This document shows positions 20,395 to 31,320 of a stretch of DNA of 64,000 nt, piece by piece (position 1 is the first letter of the stretch; the number at the start of each line of letters is the position of its first letter). The notes under the pieces were generated by a model. That model saw only the letters and a list, made by a program, of their open reading frames with translations, searched no databases and was not told the DNA's origin. The translations under genes and the position numbers were made by a program. This DNA is from Drosophila pseudoobscura (lineage: Eukaryota; Arthropoda; Insecta; Diptera; Drosophilidae): the NCBI RefSeq assembly GCF_009870125.1, contig NC_046683.1, positions 38,765,869 through 38,829,868 on the forward strand. The letters are read 5' to 3'.

Positions 20395-20407
20395 TCGGTT
20401 CTTATAG
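20395..20407. repeat. Right target-site duplication of the LOA-clade element
   Basis: Perfect 13-bp copy of the sequence at 15014-15026, lying immediately 5' of the element on its sense strand with one extra base (20394) between it and the predicted ribozyme cleavage site. Confidence 0.92.
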
Positions 20408-21237
20408 CTTCGTTGAAATGTTTAAATAAAACACGTATATGTGTGCATATGTACATCGTATATGGGCATTTCTGCCACACTGTCCACATTGCCAAAATAT
20501 GTACGTTAAAAGTCAATAAAAACTGATTTCCATACATTTCTGAATTTATTGAAAGTTAGCTAATTTAACAAGTGACATATAATTTCATTACCTTTGATCT
20601 ATTGATCAACCTATTGAACCTATTTTTAGTTTTGCTTTCTTTTACTATTATCCCCAATAAGAAAGATGATTTTGGATAAAAGCCACGCCTAACAGTATAT
20701 TTTTAAACTTTTATTAGCTCGAAAAAATTTACGTTATTTAACAACGTCATATTTTGGCTAATATCTCTAAAGCCTTACTTCCGATTTCTGTATTTTTCTT
20801 TGCTGAACATAGAGCTACAAATATAACATTGTTTTGTTTAACAAATTAGACTACATATCTTTTTTTAATAAATGTCGTATGAATGAATCGAACCGCCATA
20901 ATGGATATGCAGGTATATACATATGTCTTATACCTTTTATCTCCGAGATTTGCCCCCTATGTCACTAAGCAAATGGGTATTGGAACAGTAGTTTTACTTA
21001 AATATGGATGCTCGTATATAGATTAAATATTATATTTTTACCGATCCATGGATCTCATTGACACCTATCGGCGATGTTGAAAAAATCCTAGCAGAGCCAC
21101 CTTCTGCCGGAGAAACCGATATTTACAAAAAATCGGCAGAGAGACACCTTTAGTTGGTGAGTGAATTCAAACTGCTTATCACACAACAATATCATTACTA
21201 AACTACCCTGTGCATCGACGAATCAAAAACAGCTGAT
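20408..21237. other. Intergenic DNA, no gene seen
   Basis: AT-rich sequence between the LOA-clade element and the Tc1-like remnant. No reading frame or repeat that I can name. Confidence 0.5.
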
Positions 21238-21570
21238 CTAATTATCGGCAGTTTTGTGCGATAAGCTATTTTCTGTGTCGATAATATATATGTATGTGCT
21301 TTGGGTCGTTATCAGCATATTTTCTTCAACATAAGGTAGCATAGCACTTTCCAATATGGATTTGTATTCGTCAGCGTTCATTCTGTACGTTGTCTGGAAA
21401 AGTGGACCCACGCCGAACCAGCAGAAGCAGTCCCATATCATTATACATATTGCCACATCCATGTTTGACAGTTCCTTTGGTGAAACATGGATCAAATTCC
21501 TTTCCTTTAGGACGTCGTACATTTCTTTCAGAATCATTCCCAAATAAATTTATTTTAGTTTCGTCGCTCC
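21238..21570 (-). pseudogene. Tc1-like transposase fragment
   Basis: The minus-strand translation contains WDCFCWFGVGPLFQ followed by MNADEYKSILESAMLPY, the central block of Tc1-type DDE transposases. A second frame just upstream supplies DETKINLFGNDS and NVRRPKG, the segment that normally precedes it, so at least one frameshift separates them. The N-terminal DNA-binding region and most of the C-terminus are missing and no inverted repeats were identified. It is a decayed fragment with no possible activity. Confidence 0.75.
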
Positions 21571-22040
21571 ATAAAATTTTTCTTCACTTTTTTTTTAGAG
21601 CGCCTCCTGCCCAGTCTTTGTGATCTTTAGCTAAAAGTTTGCCTCATGGATATATGTTTTTAGCGCATAAGTGGGATCTTTTTTGCTACTCTCCCTGAAG
21701 AACCCCATCTTAGTGGTTATTTCTAATATTGAATATTGCTATACTATTAACTACTATCACAGTTTGCAAATAGTTTTACTCCATAGAAAAGTTTTGGTAT
21801 TAGCAACTAAGAGACAAATATTTTCTGGGAGGTAAGATTGTGTCATGTTTAAATTTATTAGCAAACCATAGGTTCTACGACCTACGACTTTCATAATGTG
21901 ATCGTTCCACTTAAGTATGTTTTTGAAGAATAGTGAGTGACCAAAAAAGAGTTGTTCACTTAAGTGAGCAACTGAACATGTTCCTTCCAAACTGTTCATT
22001 TTTGCTCATGTGTTCTCTACTCAATTTGTGCGCAATTTTC

Positions 22041-23152
22041 TTTTTATACCCGATACTCAAAATGAGTATTGGGGTATATTAGATTTGTGATAAAAGTGGA
22101 TGTGTGTAACGTCCAGAAGGAATCGTTTCCAACCCCATAAAGTATATATATTCTTGATCAGCATCAATAGCCGAGTCGATTGAGCCATGTCCGTCTGTCC
22201 GTCCGTCCGTCTGTCCGTCTGTCCGTCCCCTTCAGCGCCTAATGCTCAAAGACTATAAGAGCTAGAGCAACGATGTTTTGGATCCAGACTTCTGTGATAT
22301 GTCACTGCTACAAAAATATTTCAAAACTTTGCCTCGCCCACTTCCGCCCCCACAAAGGGCGAAAATCTGTGGCATCCACAATTTTAAAGATACGAGAAAA
22401 CCAAAAACGCAGAATCGTAGAGAATGACCATATCTTTTAGACTGCGGAATCTGAATTGGTCCGTATTATTATTATAGCCAGCATCAAGAAAACAATTTCA
22501 TTTTTTCTCGCCCTGTCTCTCTCTAACACACACGTAGCATAGGCGGCTTTGCTTAGAGTAAAACATTAGCGCCTAGATCTCAGAGACTATAAAAGCTAGT
22601 GCAACCAAATTTGGTATCCACACTCCTAATATATCGGACCGAGACGAGTTTGTTTCAAAATTTCGCCACACCCCCTTCCGCCCCCGCAAAGGATGCAAAT
22701 CTGGGGATATTCACAAATCTCAGAGACTATTAAAGCTAGAGTAACCAAATTTGGTATCCGCACTTCTGTTAGATCTCACTATAAAACGTTTATCTCAAAA
22801 TTTCGCCCACCCCCTTCCGACCCCACAAAGGACGAAAATCTGTTGCATCCACAATATTGCAGATTTGAGAAAACTAAAAACGCAGAATCATAGATAATGC
22901 CCATATCTATCAGATTGCTGAATCTGGATCAGATCAGATCATTTTTGTAGCCAAAAGCAAGAAATCAATTTGCAGTGGCTGCGCAGCGCCTGACGTCACG
23001 CTCAGACTGATTTTCTGTCTCTCTCGCACGCACTCTTTGTCGTGTCGTTTAATATTAGACGCCGCCTGCCGGAGGAGAGCCATACTGACTTAGTATCGGG
23101 TATAACCGTAGAGTTGCGGTGTCCGCAGCAACTCACAACGTTCCCCCTCGTT
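22041..23152 (+). mobile_element. DINE-1/INE-1-type Helitron-like element, copy A (near full length)
   Basis: Starts TTTTATACCCGATACTC, continues with the family-typical CTTGATCAGCATCAATAGC and a tandem run of TCCGTC/TGTC units at about 22190-22228. It ends with a subterminal inverted copy of the start (AGTATCGGGTATA near 23091-23104), a hairpin GAGTTGC/GCAACTC near 23111-23134, and ACAACGTTCCCCCTCGTT. Internal near-repeats of about 150-200 bp carry TTTCGCC(A)CACCCCCTTCCG. The element is non-coding. DINE-1 elements are non-autonomous Helitron relatives common in Drosophila. Confidence 0.85.
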
Positions 23153-23520
23153 TTAGTTATAAATGTTTCATTAAAATTGAAATGTAACGTATTTTATTTG
23201 TGTCAAAATCTGTGGTGCTTAAAGATCTGTGCATGAAAAGTGAGCAAGTGTGCAAATGAGCAATTAAAGTGAGTAAGTGAGCAATATGAGTGACTTACTA
23301 AAAAAGAACAAGTGCACATGTTCACTAAAATGAGCAATGTTTACCCATTATTGTATCCTAATATTGATATTGATATTGAGTACTGAGATGGCTTCTGAGA
23401 AAACTATTTTGCGATTTGGCCGATAAAAGTCAATAAGTAATTTTTACGCTAGTCTCTTCCTTCCCTTTACCTCTATTTGACTCACATTGGTATGAGTATT
23501 TATTATATTAGTTAAATTGA

Positions 23521-23796
23521 TTAATTAAATTGAAACACCCAAGCATGTCCCTCACGGTCCGATCGAAAAACTTTGTATCCGTCACAAGTAATCATAAAAT
23601 CACAAACATTAGACATAACCCAAGTTGTGAACACATTAACAATGGTGCGAGTGAGATATTTACTTACGAAAGCTGTGTTCTGGTAGAGGAGAGTCTGTAC
23701 ATATTTAGATAAAAGCTCTTGCATACTGCTAATGCGAACATACTTATCGCTCCCAGCCTGAGTGAGCTTGAGTTTATTTTGCTTCTTCCCTTTCAT
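23521..23796 (-). CDS. Orphan 91-codon ORF inside the repeat cluster
   Basis: An ATG at 23796 opens MKGKKQNKLKLTQAGSDKYV and runs for 91 codons. A consensus donor GTAAGT lies inside, after the codons for YQNTAF, so only the first part may be coding if the region is genic. The tail contains DGYKVFRSDREGHAW, which is faintly like a FLYWCH-type zinc finger but lacks the cysteines. No family is assigned. Confidence 0.2.
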   Translation of the reverse strand: MKGKKQNKLKLTQAGSDKYVRISSMQELLSKYVQTLLYQNTAFVSKYLTRTIVNVFTTWVMSNVCDFMITCDGYKVFRSDREGHAWVFQFN

Positions 23797-24609
23797 CGCT
23801 TCTTTAAAAATTGTAATTAAAATAATCAGTTTTTAAAAATTAAAAAAAAAAACAATCGTAGGAAAATAATTCATTACACATTTCTAAAGCCCCAAATCTA
23901 TCAGGAAAAGCCGGTTTAGTTCACAGTGGAAATGTGGTGTTGCACAGTGTTATATAATTTTCTATATACATATGTATTTTGCCGTCGAAATTGAGTTGAA
24001 GGTACATATATTTACGGCATATTGGTTGTAATGGTTTATTTCATCAATGTATTAAATTTGATTTTTAAATGCGTATTAAAGAGCACTATGTATATAAACT
24101 TCAATACGCAAGTTTTTTGAATTCTCGCTCTCAAATCGTCCCTATGTATGTATATATGTACTTATTCCAATGGATTGCATTTAAACCCTTTTCGCTCTTT
24201 CACTTTCAATTTGACGCGCACCACTCGGCTCCTTTCGGTCTCTTTAAATCGGTTAAGGCTCTCTTTTTCGCTCTCTTTGAATCGGGTATGAATCGGTAGC
24301 AACAATGAGTCCCATTCCATACTTTAAATTATGTACTTTAATTAATGTACTTGGATCGACATATGGTGATGATTGGAACTTCATTTCCCAACCATTGAAA
24401 AGGTGAACCAACCGGGAAATGTACGTGATGTTCATATTCAGAAGCTGGTGCAGATTCAGAAGGTTGAGGCTAAGCCACTTGAATAGCGTGAATATGCCGC
24501 AACTATTGGGGAATATTATCATAACATATCCGAACATGCTGTCCGTGGCCGTTTCTGTGTTCATGTTATTCAGGTACTGCCATGTTGTTCAGTTTAACGG
24601 ACCCAGGAC
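23797..24609. other. Intergenic DNA, nothing identified
   Basis: AT-rich DNA between transposon remnants. A short frame at 24419-24622 is hydrophobic but has no recognised family. No RNA gene seen. Confidence 0.4.
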
Positions 24610-25084
24610 AGACTGGTATTAAGACTTGGCTTGTTAGTTTGACCGCCGGTGGCGTGCATCCTTAAGAGGGGATGAACAGCCGGATAGAGGTCGCCCCCCT
24701 CCCCTCGGAGTAGGATAGCTCAAATTCGACCTGGAGACGAGACGAATCTGGATGGCAACAAGTGTCAGGTACTGGATGGCAGATAGGATTATGTGTACTG
24801 GACCGACTAGGGCTCAGCACCGGCGACATTGATCAAGATGGGTGAAATCCCACAAAGCTGGAAAATGCTAATTGGCATTTAAAACGGCTGGCACATCAGC
24901 CATTATGTTGTCTGCTAGGGCCATATCCACAGTTCTTTTCAGGACGATACTTAAGACCGCGATTATTTGTTTAAGCCCAGTTCGAAACGGGCACCATCAA
25001 TCGAAAGTGCTTGAGCTATGGTCATCACACGCATATAAGTGAAACGGAATTTTAAAGCCAGCTATTGTCAGCACTTTCCAGCGT
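24610..25084 (+). pseudogene. Possible decayed non-LTR reverse transcriptase fragment
   Basis: Three-frame reading of the plus strand gives scattered pieces: RIMCTGPTRA, then MGEIPQSWK, and near 24920 RAISTVLFRTILKTA. The order resembles the fingers region of non-LTR reverse transcriptases, where a GxxPxxWK segment precedes RPISxxSVLxR. Frameshifts and stops interrupt all of it. This is a weak match. Confidence 0.3.
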
Positions 25085-25108
25085 GGAGGTGATACGGTAC
25101 TCATCGAA

Positions 25109-25899
25109 GATTCAGCAATCTGATAGATATGGTCATTATCTATGATTCTGCGTTTTTAGTTTTCTCAAATCTGCAATATTGTGGATGCAACAGATTTTCG
25201 TCCTTTGTGGGGGCGGAAGGGGGTGGGCGAAATTTTGAGATATACGTTTTATAGTGAGATCTACAGGAGTGCGGATACTAAATTTGGTTACTCTACGCCT
25301 TAATAGTCTCTGAGATTTTGTATCCTTTGCGGTGGCGGAAGGGGGTGTGGCGAAATTTTGAAACAAACTCGTCTCGGTCCGATATATTAGGAGTGTGGAT
25401 ACCAAATTTGGTTGCTCTAGCTTTTATAGTCTCTGAAATCTAGGCGCTAATGTTTTACTCTAAGCAAAGCCGGCTATGCTACGTGTGTGTTAGAGAGAGA
25501 CAGGGCAAGAAAAAATGAAATTGTTTTCTTGATGCTGGCTATAATAATAATACGATCCAATTCAGATTCTGTAGTCTACAGATTTTCGTCCTTTGTGGGG
25601 GCGGAAGTGGGCGGGGCGAAGTTTTGAAATATTTTTGTAGCAGTGACATATCAAAGAAGTCTGGATCCAAAACATCGTTGCTCTAGCTCTTATAGTCTTT
25701 GAGCACTAGGCGCTGAAGGGGACGGACAGACGGACGGACGGACAGACAGACATGGCTCAATCTACTCGGCTATTGATGCTGATCAAGAACATATATACTT
25801 TATGGGGTCGGAAACGATTCCTTCTGGAGGTTACACACATCCACTTTTACCACAAATCTAATATACCCCAATAGTCATTTTGAGTATCGGGTATAAAAA
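25109..25899 (-). mobile_element. DINE-1-type element, copy B (inverted, 3'-truncated)
   Basis: The reverse complement begins with TTTTTATACCCGATACTC at 25899 and follows copy A closely until the region equivalent to about 22925 of copy A, where it stops at about 25109. The 3' subterminal repeat and hairpin are missing. It faces copy A, so the two form inverted repeats about 2 kb apart. Confidence 0.85.
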
Positions 25900-26364
25900 G
25901 CGTTCATATTTCATAAAGGCTTAAACCTTGGAAATGTTTTCAATTTTACATATTTAAATGTGTATAACTGGTAATTAATTTAATGTGTTGCTTGAGATTT
26001 GATAGCCAAATAAAACACAAAACTTTCTTCAAACTTAGCCAACCATTCTTTCAATTGACATTTAATGGCGGTTTCATCGCCGCAGCCGGAGCAGTTCTGG
26101 TCTGGTCCGAGTGTGGGCCGTGTTTATACAGGCCGTCCCCACATTATACGGTTTTATTGCCATTAAAATATATGTCAATGAGGCGTAAAGATAATGTCTT
26201 CGTCTGCTGATACAGTAGGTTAGGTTAGGTTAAGGCGGTAGCCAGGAGGGGGAGATGTGAGCCTCCCGCCCCCTAGCTCACTTGGACATATAAAAGGTCC
26301 GTTGTGTTGCCGCATGGGCATGACCGTTCTCGTTTCCTGAACCGTGAGAGCAGACGACTGCAGG

Positions 26365-29300
26365 TTAAGGTTCCCATCCGGAGGCTTGGATGTATTTGGA
26401 CAAGGTCCCTGGTTTGATTTCGGACAGGTCCGAAATGTCCGTGAGAAAAGCGGCCCCGAGAATACGAAGACGACGATTTCCAAGGGCTGGGCAGTGGCAG
26501 AAGAAGTGGGGGACAGATTCCTCCTCCTCCTCGTCGCGACAACTCCTGCAGAAGTCGTTATGAGGGATTGACAATCTAGAGGCATGAGTGCCGATCTGCC
26601 AGTGTCCCGTAATGGCTCGAGTAACTGCAGAGCACTGTGCTCTGCTGAGTCTATACAGCTCTGCTGAGCGCTTCTTCGATTGATATGGCCATATCAATCT
26701 TGAGACTTTACAGGAAACGGTCTACTGCAACCTCCAATTGGCATTTTGCTCGAAAAATTCGTGCGTGAGGAGCCTGCACGTAGCCAAAGGCATCACCACT
26801 TGATCCCTCTCCGATAGGAGAGGAATCGTAGTACCCTGCCTGGCTAGCTCGTCGGCAGCGTCGTTCCCCTCGATGTCCCTGTGGCCGGGGACCCATATAA
26901 GGAAGAGATCTAAGCTCTGCGATCTCGTGCAGAGACCTGCGGCAGTCATTTACAGTCGCTGAGTTCGACGATATTGAGCCTAGAGCTTTAATAGCTGCTT
27001 GGCTGTCCGAGAAGACGCACACTAAGTGCGTGTCTAGACGTAGTTTGGAGACGATAGAAATGGCCTCCTTGATGGCTTCAACTTCCGCTTGGAACACACT
27101 ACAGTGATCCGGGAGCCTGAAGCAATGACTGATGTTCAGCTCGCTGCAGTAGCCATCAGTGTAGAAGTGAACCGCATTTGCAGATCCTGGTTCGCCCATC
27201 TCCCAGTCCTCCCTAGGTGGGATTGATACCTGGAAGGGCGTCGAGAGGTGATCACTATGAATACAATAATCTGTCCTCTCTGGTAATTGCGGGAGTCTCA
27301 TCAGGATTCCCGAGTGCCCAACCGCGGACACTTTCCACAGTCTGGCTTCTCTCATTCTGAGGGCGGAAAGTGTTTCCACCTTCTTTCCCATGAGATCTAC
27401 AGGGAGGAGGTCCAACAGTATCCAGGGCTTCCCCTGGAGTAGTGCGTAGCTCGCCAGTGATGCATAGCTCTGCCATGCGTTGAACTCTGCTGAGTTTATT
27501 AAGGCATGTCCTTCTGTCTAAGGCTGGCCACCATACCACCACTCCATAGAGCATGATCGGTCGTATGATGGCGGTGTAAAGCCACCGAACTATATAGGTT
27601 GCCCATTTTAGTCCAATGGCTTTCCAGCAAGTATAGAGGGCCACTGTGGCCTTCTTTACTCTGTCCTCTATGCTCAATTTCCAGTCGAGCTTTCTATCAA
27701 GGATTAGGCCAAGATAATTGGCGTTGTTGCTGAAAACTAGCGCTTCCCCACATAGTCTAGGGGGAATCATACCGGATCTTTGTACTTCCTAGTGAAAAGC
27801 ACCAGTTCCGTTTTGGACGGGTTGACGCCTAACCCGCATTTGTCTGCCTATTTCGACATTTTCGTGAGAGTACTTTTCATGCACTCACACAACGTCTGCG
27901 GAAATTTTCCGGAGAGTGCTATAGCAACATCGTCCGCATACGCCACCACACGGCAGCCGCCCCCCTCTATCTCCCGCAGCAGTGTGTTCACTGCCACGTT
28001 CCATAGGAGGGGCGGGAGGACTCCGCCCTGCGGTGTGCCTCTACTGACAAATCTGGTGCACGTTGACGTCTCCAGTGATGCCTCAACCGTCCTGCATTGT
28101 AGCATCTGATCGATCAGGCTCACCGTCCTGGAGTCAACCCCCAGATCCGCACAGTGCCCCCGTGATGGCGGTCGGAAGGATGTTGTTAAAGGCGCCTTCT
28201 ATGTCGAGGAAGGCTACTAGGGTGTACTCCTTAAAGTTAAGGGACGCTTCGATGATCGATGTGATCGAGTATAGGGCCGTTTCGGTGAATCTTGCCTTCC
28301 GATAGGCATGCTGGGAGTCTGAGATCAGACTGGATGGAATACACGCCTTGAGATGCAGCCCCAGGAGCCGTTCCATCGCCTTTATAAGAAAATCTTGGGG
28401 ATCCTGAAATCTTTTGGGGCAGTGTGCGAGGGCTTGCCTGCCTTGGGTATGAATACAACTTTGGTCTGAAGCCAGGTGTCAGGAATGCACCCGTGGGAGA
28501 AAATTCCCTCGTAAATTATTTTCAGCCAATTAATGGCTCTATGTCCCGCGTGAATCAGTTGGTTCGGGAAAATGCCGTCTGGCCCCGGTAACTTGTAAAG
28601 TTTAAAGCTTCTGATCGCCCAGGAAACGTTCTACTGGCTTAGCAGGCTCAGGATGGCATTTGAGACGACAGAAGGAGGTGCGAAGTAGTTGGGTCTGTTT
28701 TCATCGCAGCCAGGGAAGTGAGTATTTAGGAGAAGATTTAGCGACTCATCGCTGGACGTAGTCCACGACTGGTCGGTGTTCTTCAAGTAGCCCAGGGTGT
28801 GTGTTGTCTTCGAGAGAACTCTGCGCAAGCGCGAGGCTTCTGAGTTACTCTCGATTTCGCTGCAGAACTTACGCCAGGAGGCGCGTTTGGCTTTTCCAAG
28901 TTCTTTGTTGTAGGTTGACAGACTGGCCTTGTATTCGCCCCAGTTTTGCTCAACGTTCTCAGCCTTAGCTTTATTGAAGAGTCTCCGGGAGGCTTTCCGG
29001 AGTTCACCCAGTTTCGGATTCCACCATTCAGGTTTCCTCCGGCCTCTGTTCTTGTCAGAGGGGCATGCTTTGTCGAATGCCTTATTGCAGGCGTCGGTAA
29101 AGATCTTAAGAAGACGGGTCGTGGCCTCCGTGGAGAACTCCTCCTCAGATGGGGGCTCAGGGAGAACCCGACAGAGGTTATCAGAGTACCGAGTCCAGTT
29201 TGTCCGCCTAATGTTCCGGAATCGAACTGTCTTCGGTACTGAGAAGGAGAAAACAGTTTCCACGTACCTGTGGTCCGAGAAGTAGTGCTTTTCCAGGACC

Positions 29301-29643
29301 CTCCAGGATACAATGTTACTCTGTATCTCATGAGAGGCAAGTTTGAGGTCCAGGACCTCCTTCCGGTTTTAATAATAAAGGTGGGATCACTACCCCGGCT
29401 TAATAAGCCCATCTGAGTGGTCAGTAAGTAACTAAAAAGGTACTCACCCCTTTCGTTTGTGTCAGTGCTTCCCCACTGACAGTGATGTGCATTGGCGTCG
29501 CACCCCACAATAAGGTCGATGTCCTGGGTCGAACAGTCTGCGATTAGAGCCCGGAGAGGCTCGTGTGGAGGGGGGTCTAGTTGATCATGCCCCATGTATG
29601 CGGAGCAGATCCTCAGTGAGCGCTCCTGGCCTTCGAGGCTCAC
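26365..29643 (-). pseudogene. Broken ORF2 of the second LOA-clade element
   Basis: Endonuclease pieces include VGCDANAHHCQWGSTD. The reverse transcriptase carries an intact VAYADDVAIALSG and RGTPQGGVLPPLLWN. The RNase H part has HFYTDGY, FSDSQAAIKAL and, in another frame, WVPGHRDIEGNDAADELA. The end has a CRSCRDEEEE...HFFCHC finger. At least five changes of frame occur between 29643 and 26365, so no full protein can be made. The separate segments still align in order with ORF2 of the element at 15129-18734. Confidence 0.85.
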
Positions 29644-31040
29644 TGCGGTGTGCTGAAATTCGGGAGCAAAAATAAGTGTAACTCTCTTTTTGCAAGAATG
29701 AAGGTACGAATTTTACCTGCGGTTTCAGCTACGTATAGCTTGTAGTCAGAAGTTCTCCGGGGAGAAGGGGGAGGGGACTCCGGCTCCTCCCCGACACCGA
29801 TGTGGCTGAGACCTCTGGCTAGGTCGCTCTTGTCGAACGCGTAGTCGTCCAGGATGTCGTCCGACATCATGGACGCCGCATCCGACGCCGGGTTATCTTC
29901 CTCGCACGAGGCCCCCTCTTTCGGGATCTCCGGCAGCTCCGGGTCTGGCTCGACCTCCGCTTGCCTGCCCTTGCGATCCGACTTATAGGTGGATATGGTG
30001 TGGACCTTTTTGTACCCGTAGTCGAACACACCGTCCGTCTTAGCGAGGGGCTCTAGCGACTCCTCATTTAGGACGAGGATAATCTGGCGCCTCTGCCCCT
30101 GGATGTCCTCTACCTTGGCCACCTTCCAATCGGCTGTGGGAAGGTGGGGGTTGCAGACCTGCAGTAGCCTGAGGATTTTCTCAGGTTTTGCAGGTTTAGC
30201 CGAGACCCATGCTCTGGCTCTTAGACGGCTGGGAACGGCCACAGAGCGAGCGTCTTGGCAGGCGATGGCCTTTACCTTGCCTTGATGCCACCCTGCGTCC
30301 TCACACTTTGGCGGTGGTCCGGCGTTCTCCTCCAGTTCCTGTAGGAACCGGTCCTGGAGCTCGATCTCCACCAGGTGCCACTTATCGCGAAGGACATGGT
30401 CGTCCTTGGCGCCCCTGTCCAGGACACCGATCAGGGTCTTGCCCCTCGCCACCTCAGCGAACGACCGGTTCATGAGGTGGGTCTTCACCCGCTTAGCTTG
30501 CTGGGCTTGGCCTGGCTGATTAGCGGGGGTCCTCCGCTGAGCGTTGCCGCTTGTTGGGGGTCTTGGCTGCGCCCTTTCCGGCTTTGGCTGGCTGGAATAG
30601 TGCCAGGATTGAGGAGGCCCACATCCTCTGCTCCTTTCCTTCTGCCGACGCCCTGAAGTTCGGGTCCTCGTTGGACAGGATGAAAGCCGCTCGTCTCCTG
30701 TCCTGGTACGACGGCTTTCCTCCCCGTGGTGCAGAGACGCTGCTCGCTGGGGCTCCCATGGGTTCCTCGGTCCCGGTGCGCTTACCAGCCGCGATTATGC
30801 TCTGCTTGGCAGCCACCCCGGTATCCGATTCGCCCTTGGAGCCACCCGAATTGGAAGGACCCGATTGGCTTTTCGGGCCCCCCGTCGCTGCGGCTGCTGC
30901 CTGAAGACGGTGGACCGACTCAGTCTCCTTCCCCGTCTTCTTTGGACCTGGCGCTTTTCCCAGGCGCTGGTGCAGAGGGATTGGCTTGTCCCTCCGGTAC
31001 TTTAAGAGGAGTACCGAGCGCCTTTGCGGTGTTTTTGTTT
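29640..31040 (-). pseudogene. Broken ORF1 of the second LOA-clade element
   Basis: Two open stretches, one from upstream of 30816 to 30520 and one from 30488 to 29640, are separated by a stop codon. The second contains LPTADWKVAKVEDIQGQRRQ, matching the conserved core of the other element's ORF1 (VPTADWRILHIG). The N-terminal portion is rich in Gly, Ala, Ser and Lys (for example KAPGPKKTGKE) and stays open upstream to about 31040. ORF1 and ORF2 frames abut near 29640. Confidence 0.75.
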
Positions 31041-31256
31041 TTTATATTTCATTTATTTGGCATTGTTGTTCCCACGAGTAGGCGGGAAGGGGTTGGTCAC
31101 CCGAGGCATAGCCCGCTTGCCCCGGGAAGCCTAATTTAAACTGGAGGTCGGCAGGTATCCAGAGTCCGCATATTAGCGCATATTACTAACCGGAGCGGCT
31201 GCGCCTCAGTTCCGAGTTCACAGTTGTGCGAGCCGACCCGTCATCCGTTTGTCCCC

Positions 31257-31265
31257 CTGTAGGGT
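31257..31265. repeat. Left target-site duplication of the R1-clade element (candidate)
   Basis: CTGTAGGGT here and at 35300-35308. A 9-bp match directly at the element's A-rich 3' end and at the start of its ORF1 region. Confidence 0.65.
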
Positions 31266-31320
31266 ATTTTTTTTTTGTTTATTCTGTATTAACTCCTTAA
31301 TTTTATTAAATTTTATAAGC

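Larger units (their letters stand above)
26216..31256 (-). mobile_element. Decayed LOA-clade non-LTR retrotransposon (second family)
   Basis: About 5 kb on the minus strand, with the same order as the intact element: ORF1 region (about 31040-29640), endonuclease (29643 to about 28800), reverse transcriptase (about 28600-27255), RNase H (27415-26708), C-terminal finger (26697-26365) and a 3' tail of TTAGG-like units on the plus strand (26216-26232). Its protein is clearly diverged from the first element. Frameshifts and stops break ORF2 at several points. The 5' end is uncertain because an R1-clade element sits next to or inside it. Confidence 0.85.

Noticed and set aside
22190..22228. Tandem GTCCGTCTGTCC units as a possible CRISPR or satellite array
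   Set aside because: They are the simple-sequence block that is part of each DINE-1 copy; there are no unique spacers.
24419..24622. Hydrophobic frame as a chemoreceptor exon
   Set aside because: It has membrane-like stretches, but no conserved receptor motif and no supporting splice sites.
31041..31256. HDV-like ribozyme in the 5' region of the second LOA element
   Set aside because: A GGGGCAAGCGGG and a GCGGG/CCCGC stem are present on the minus strand, but no matching P1, P2 or J4/2 could be found.
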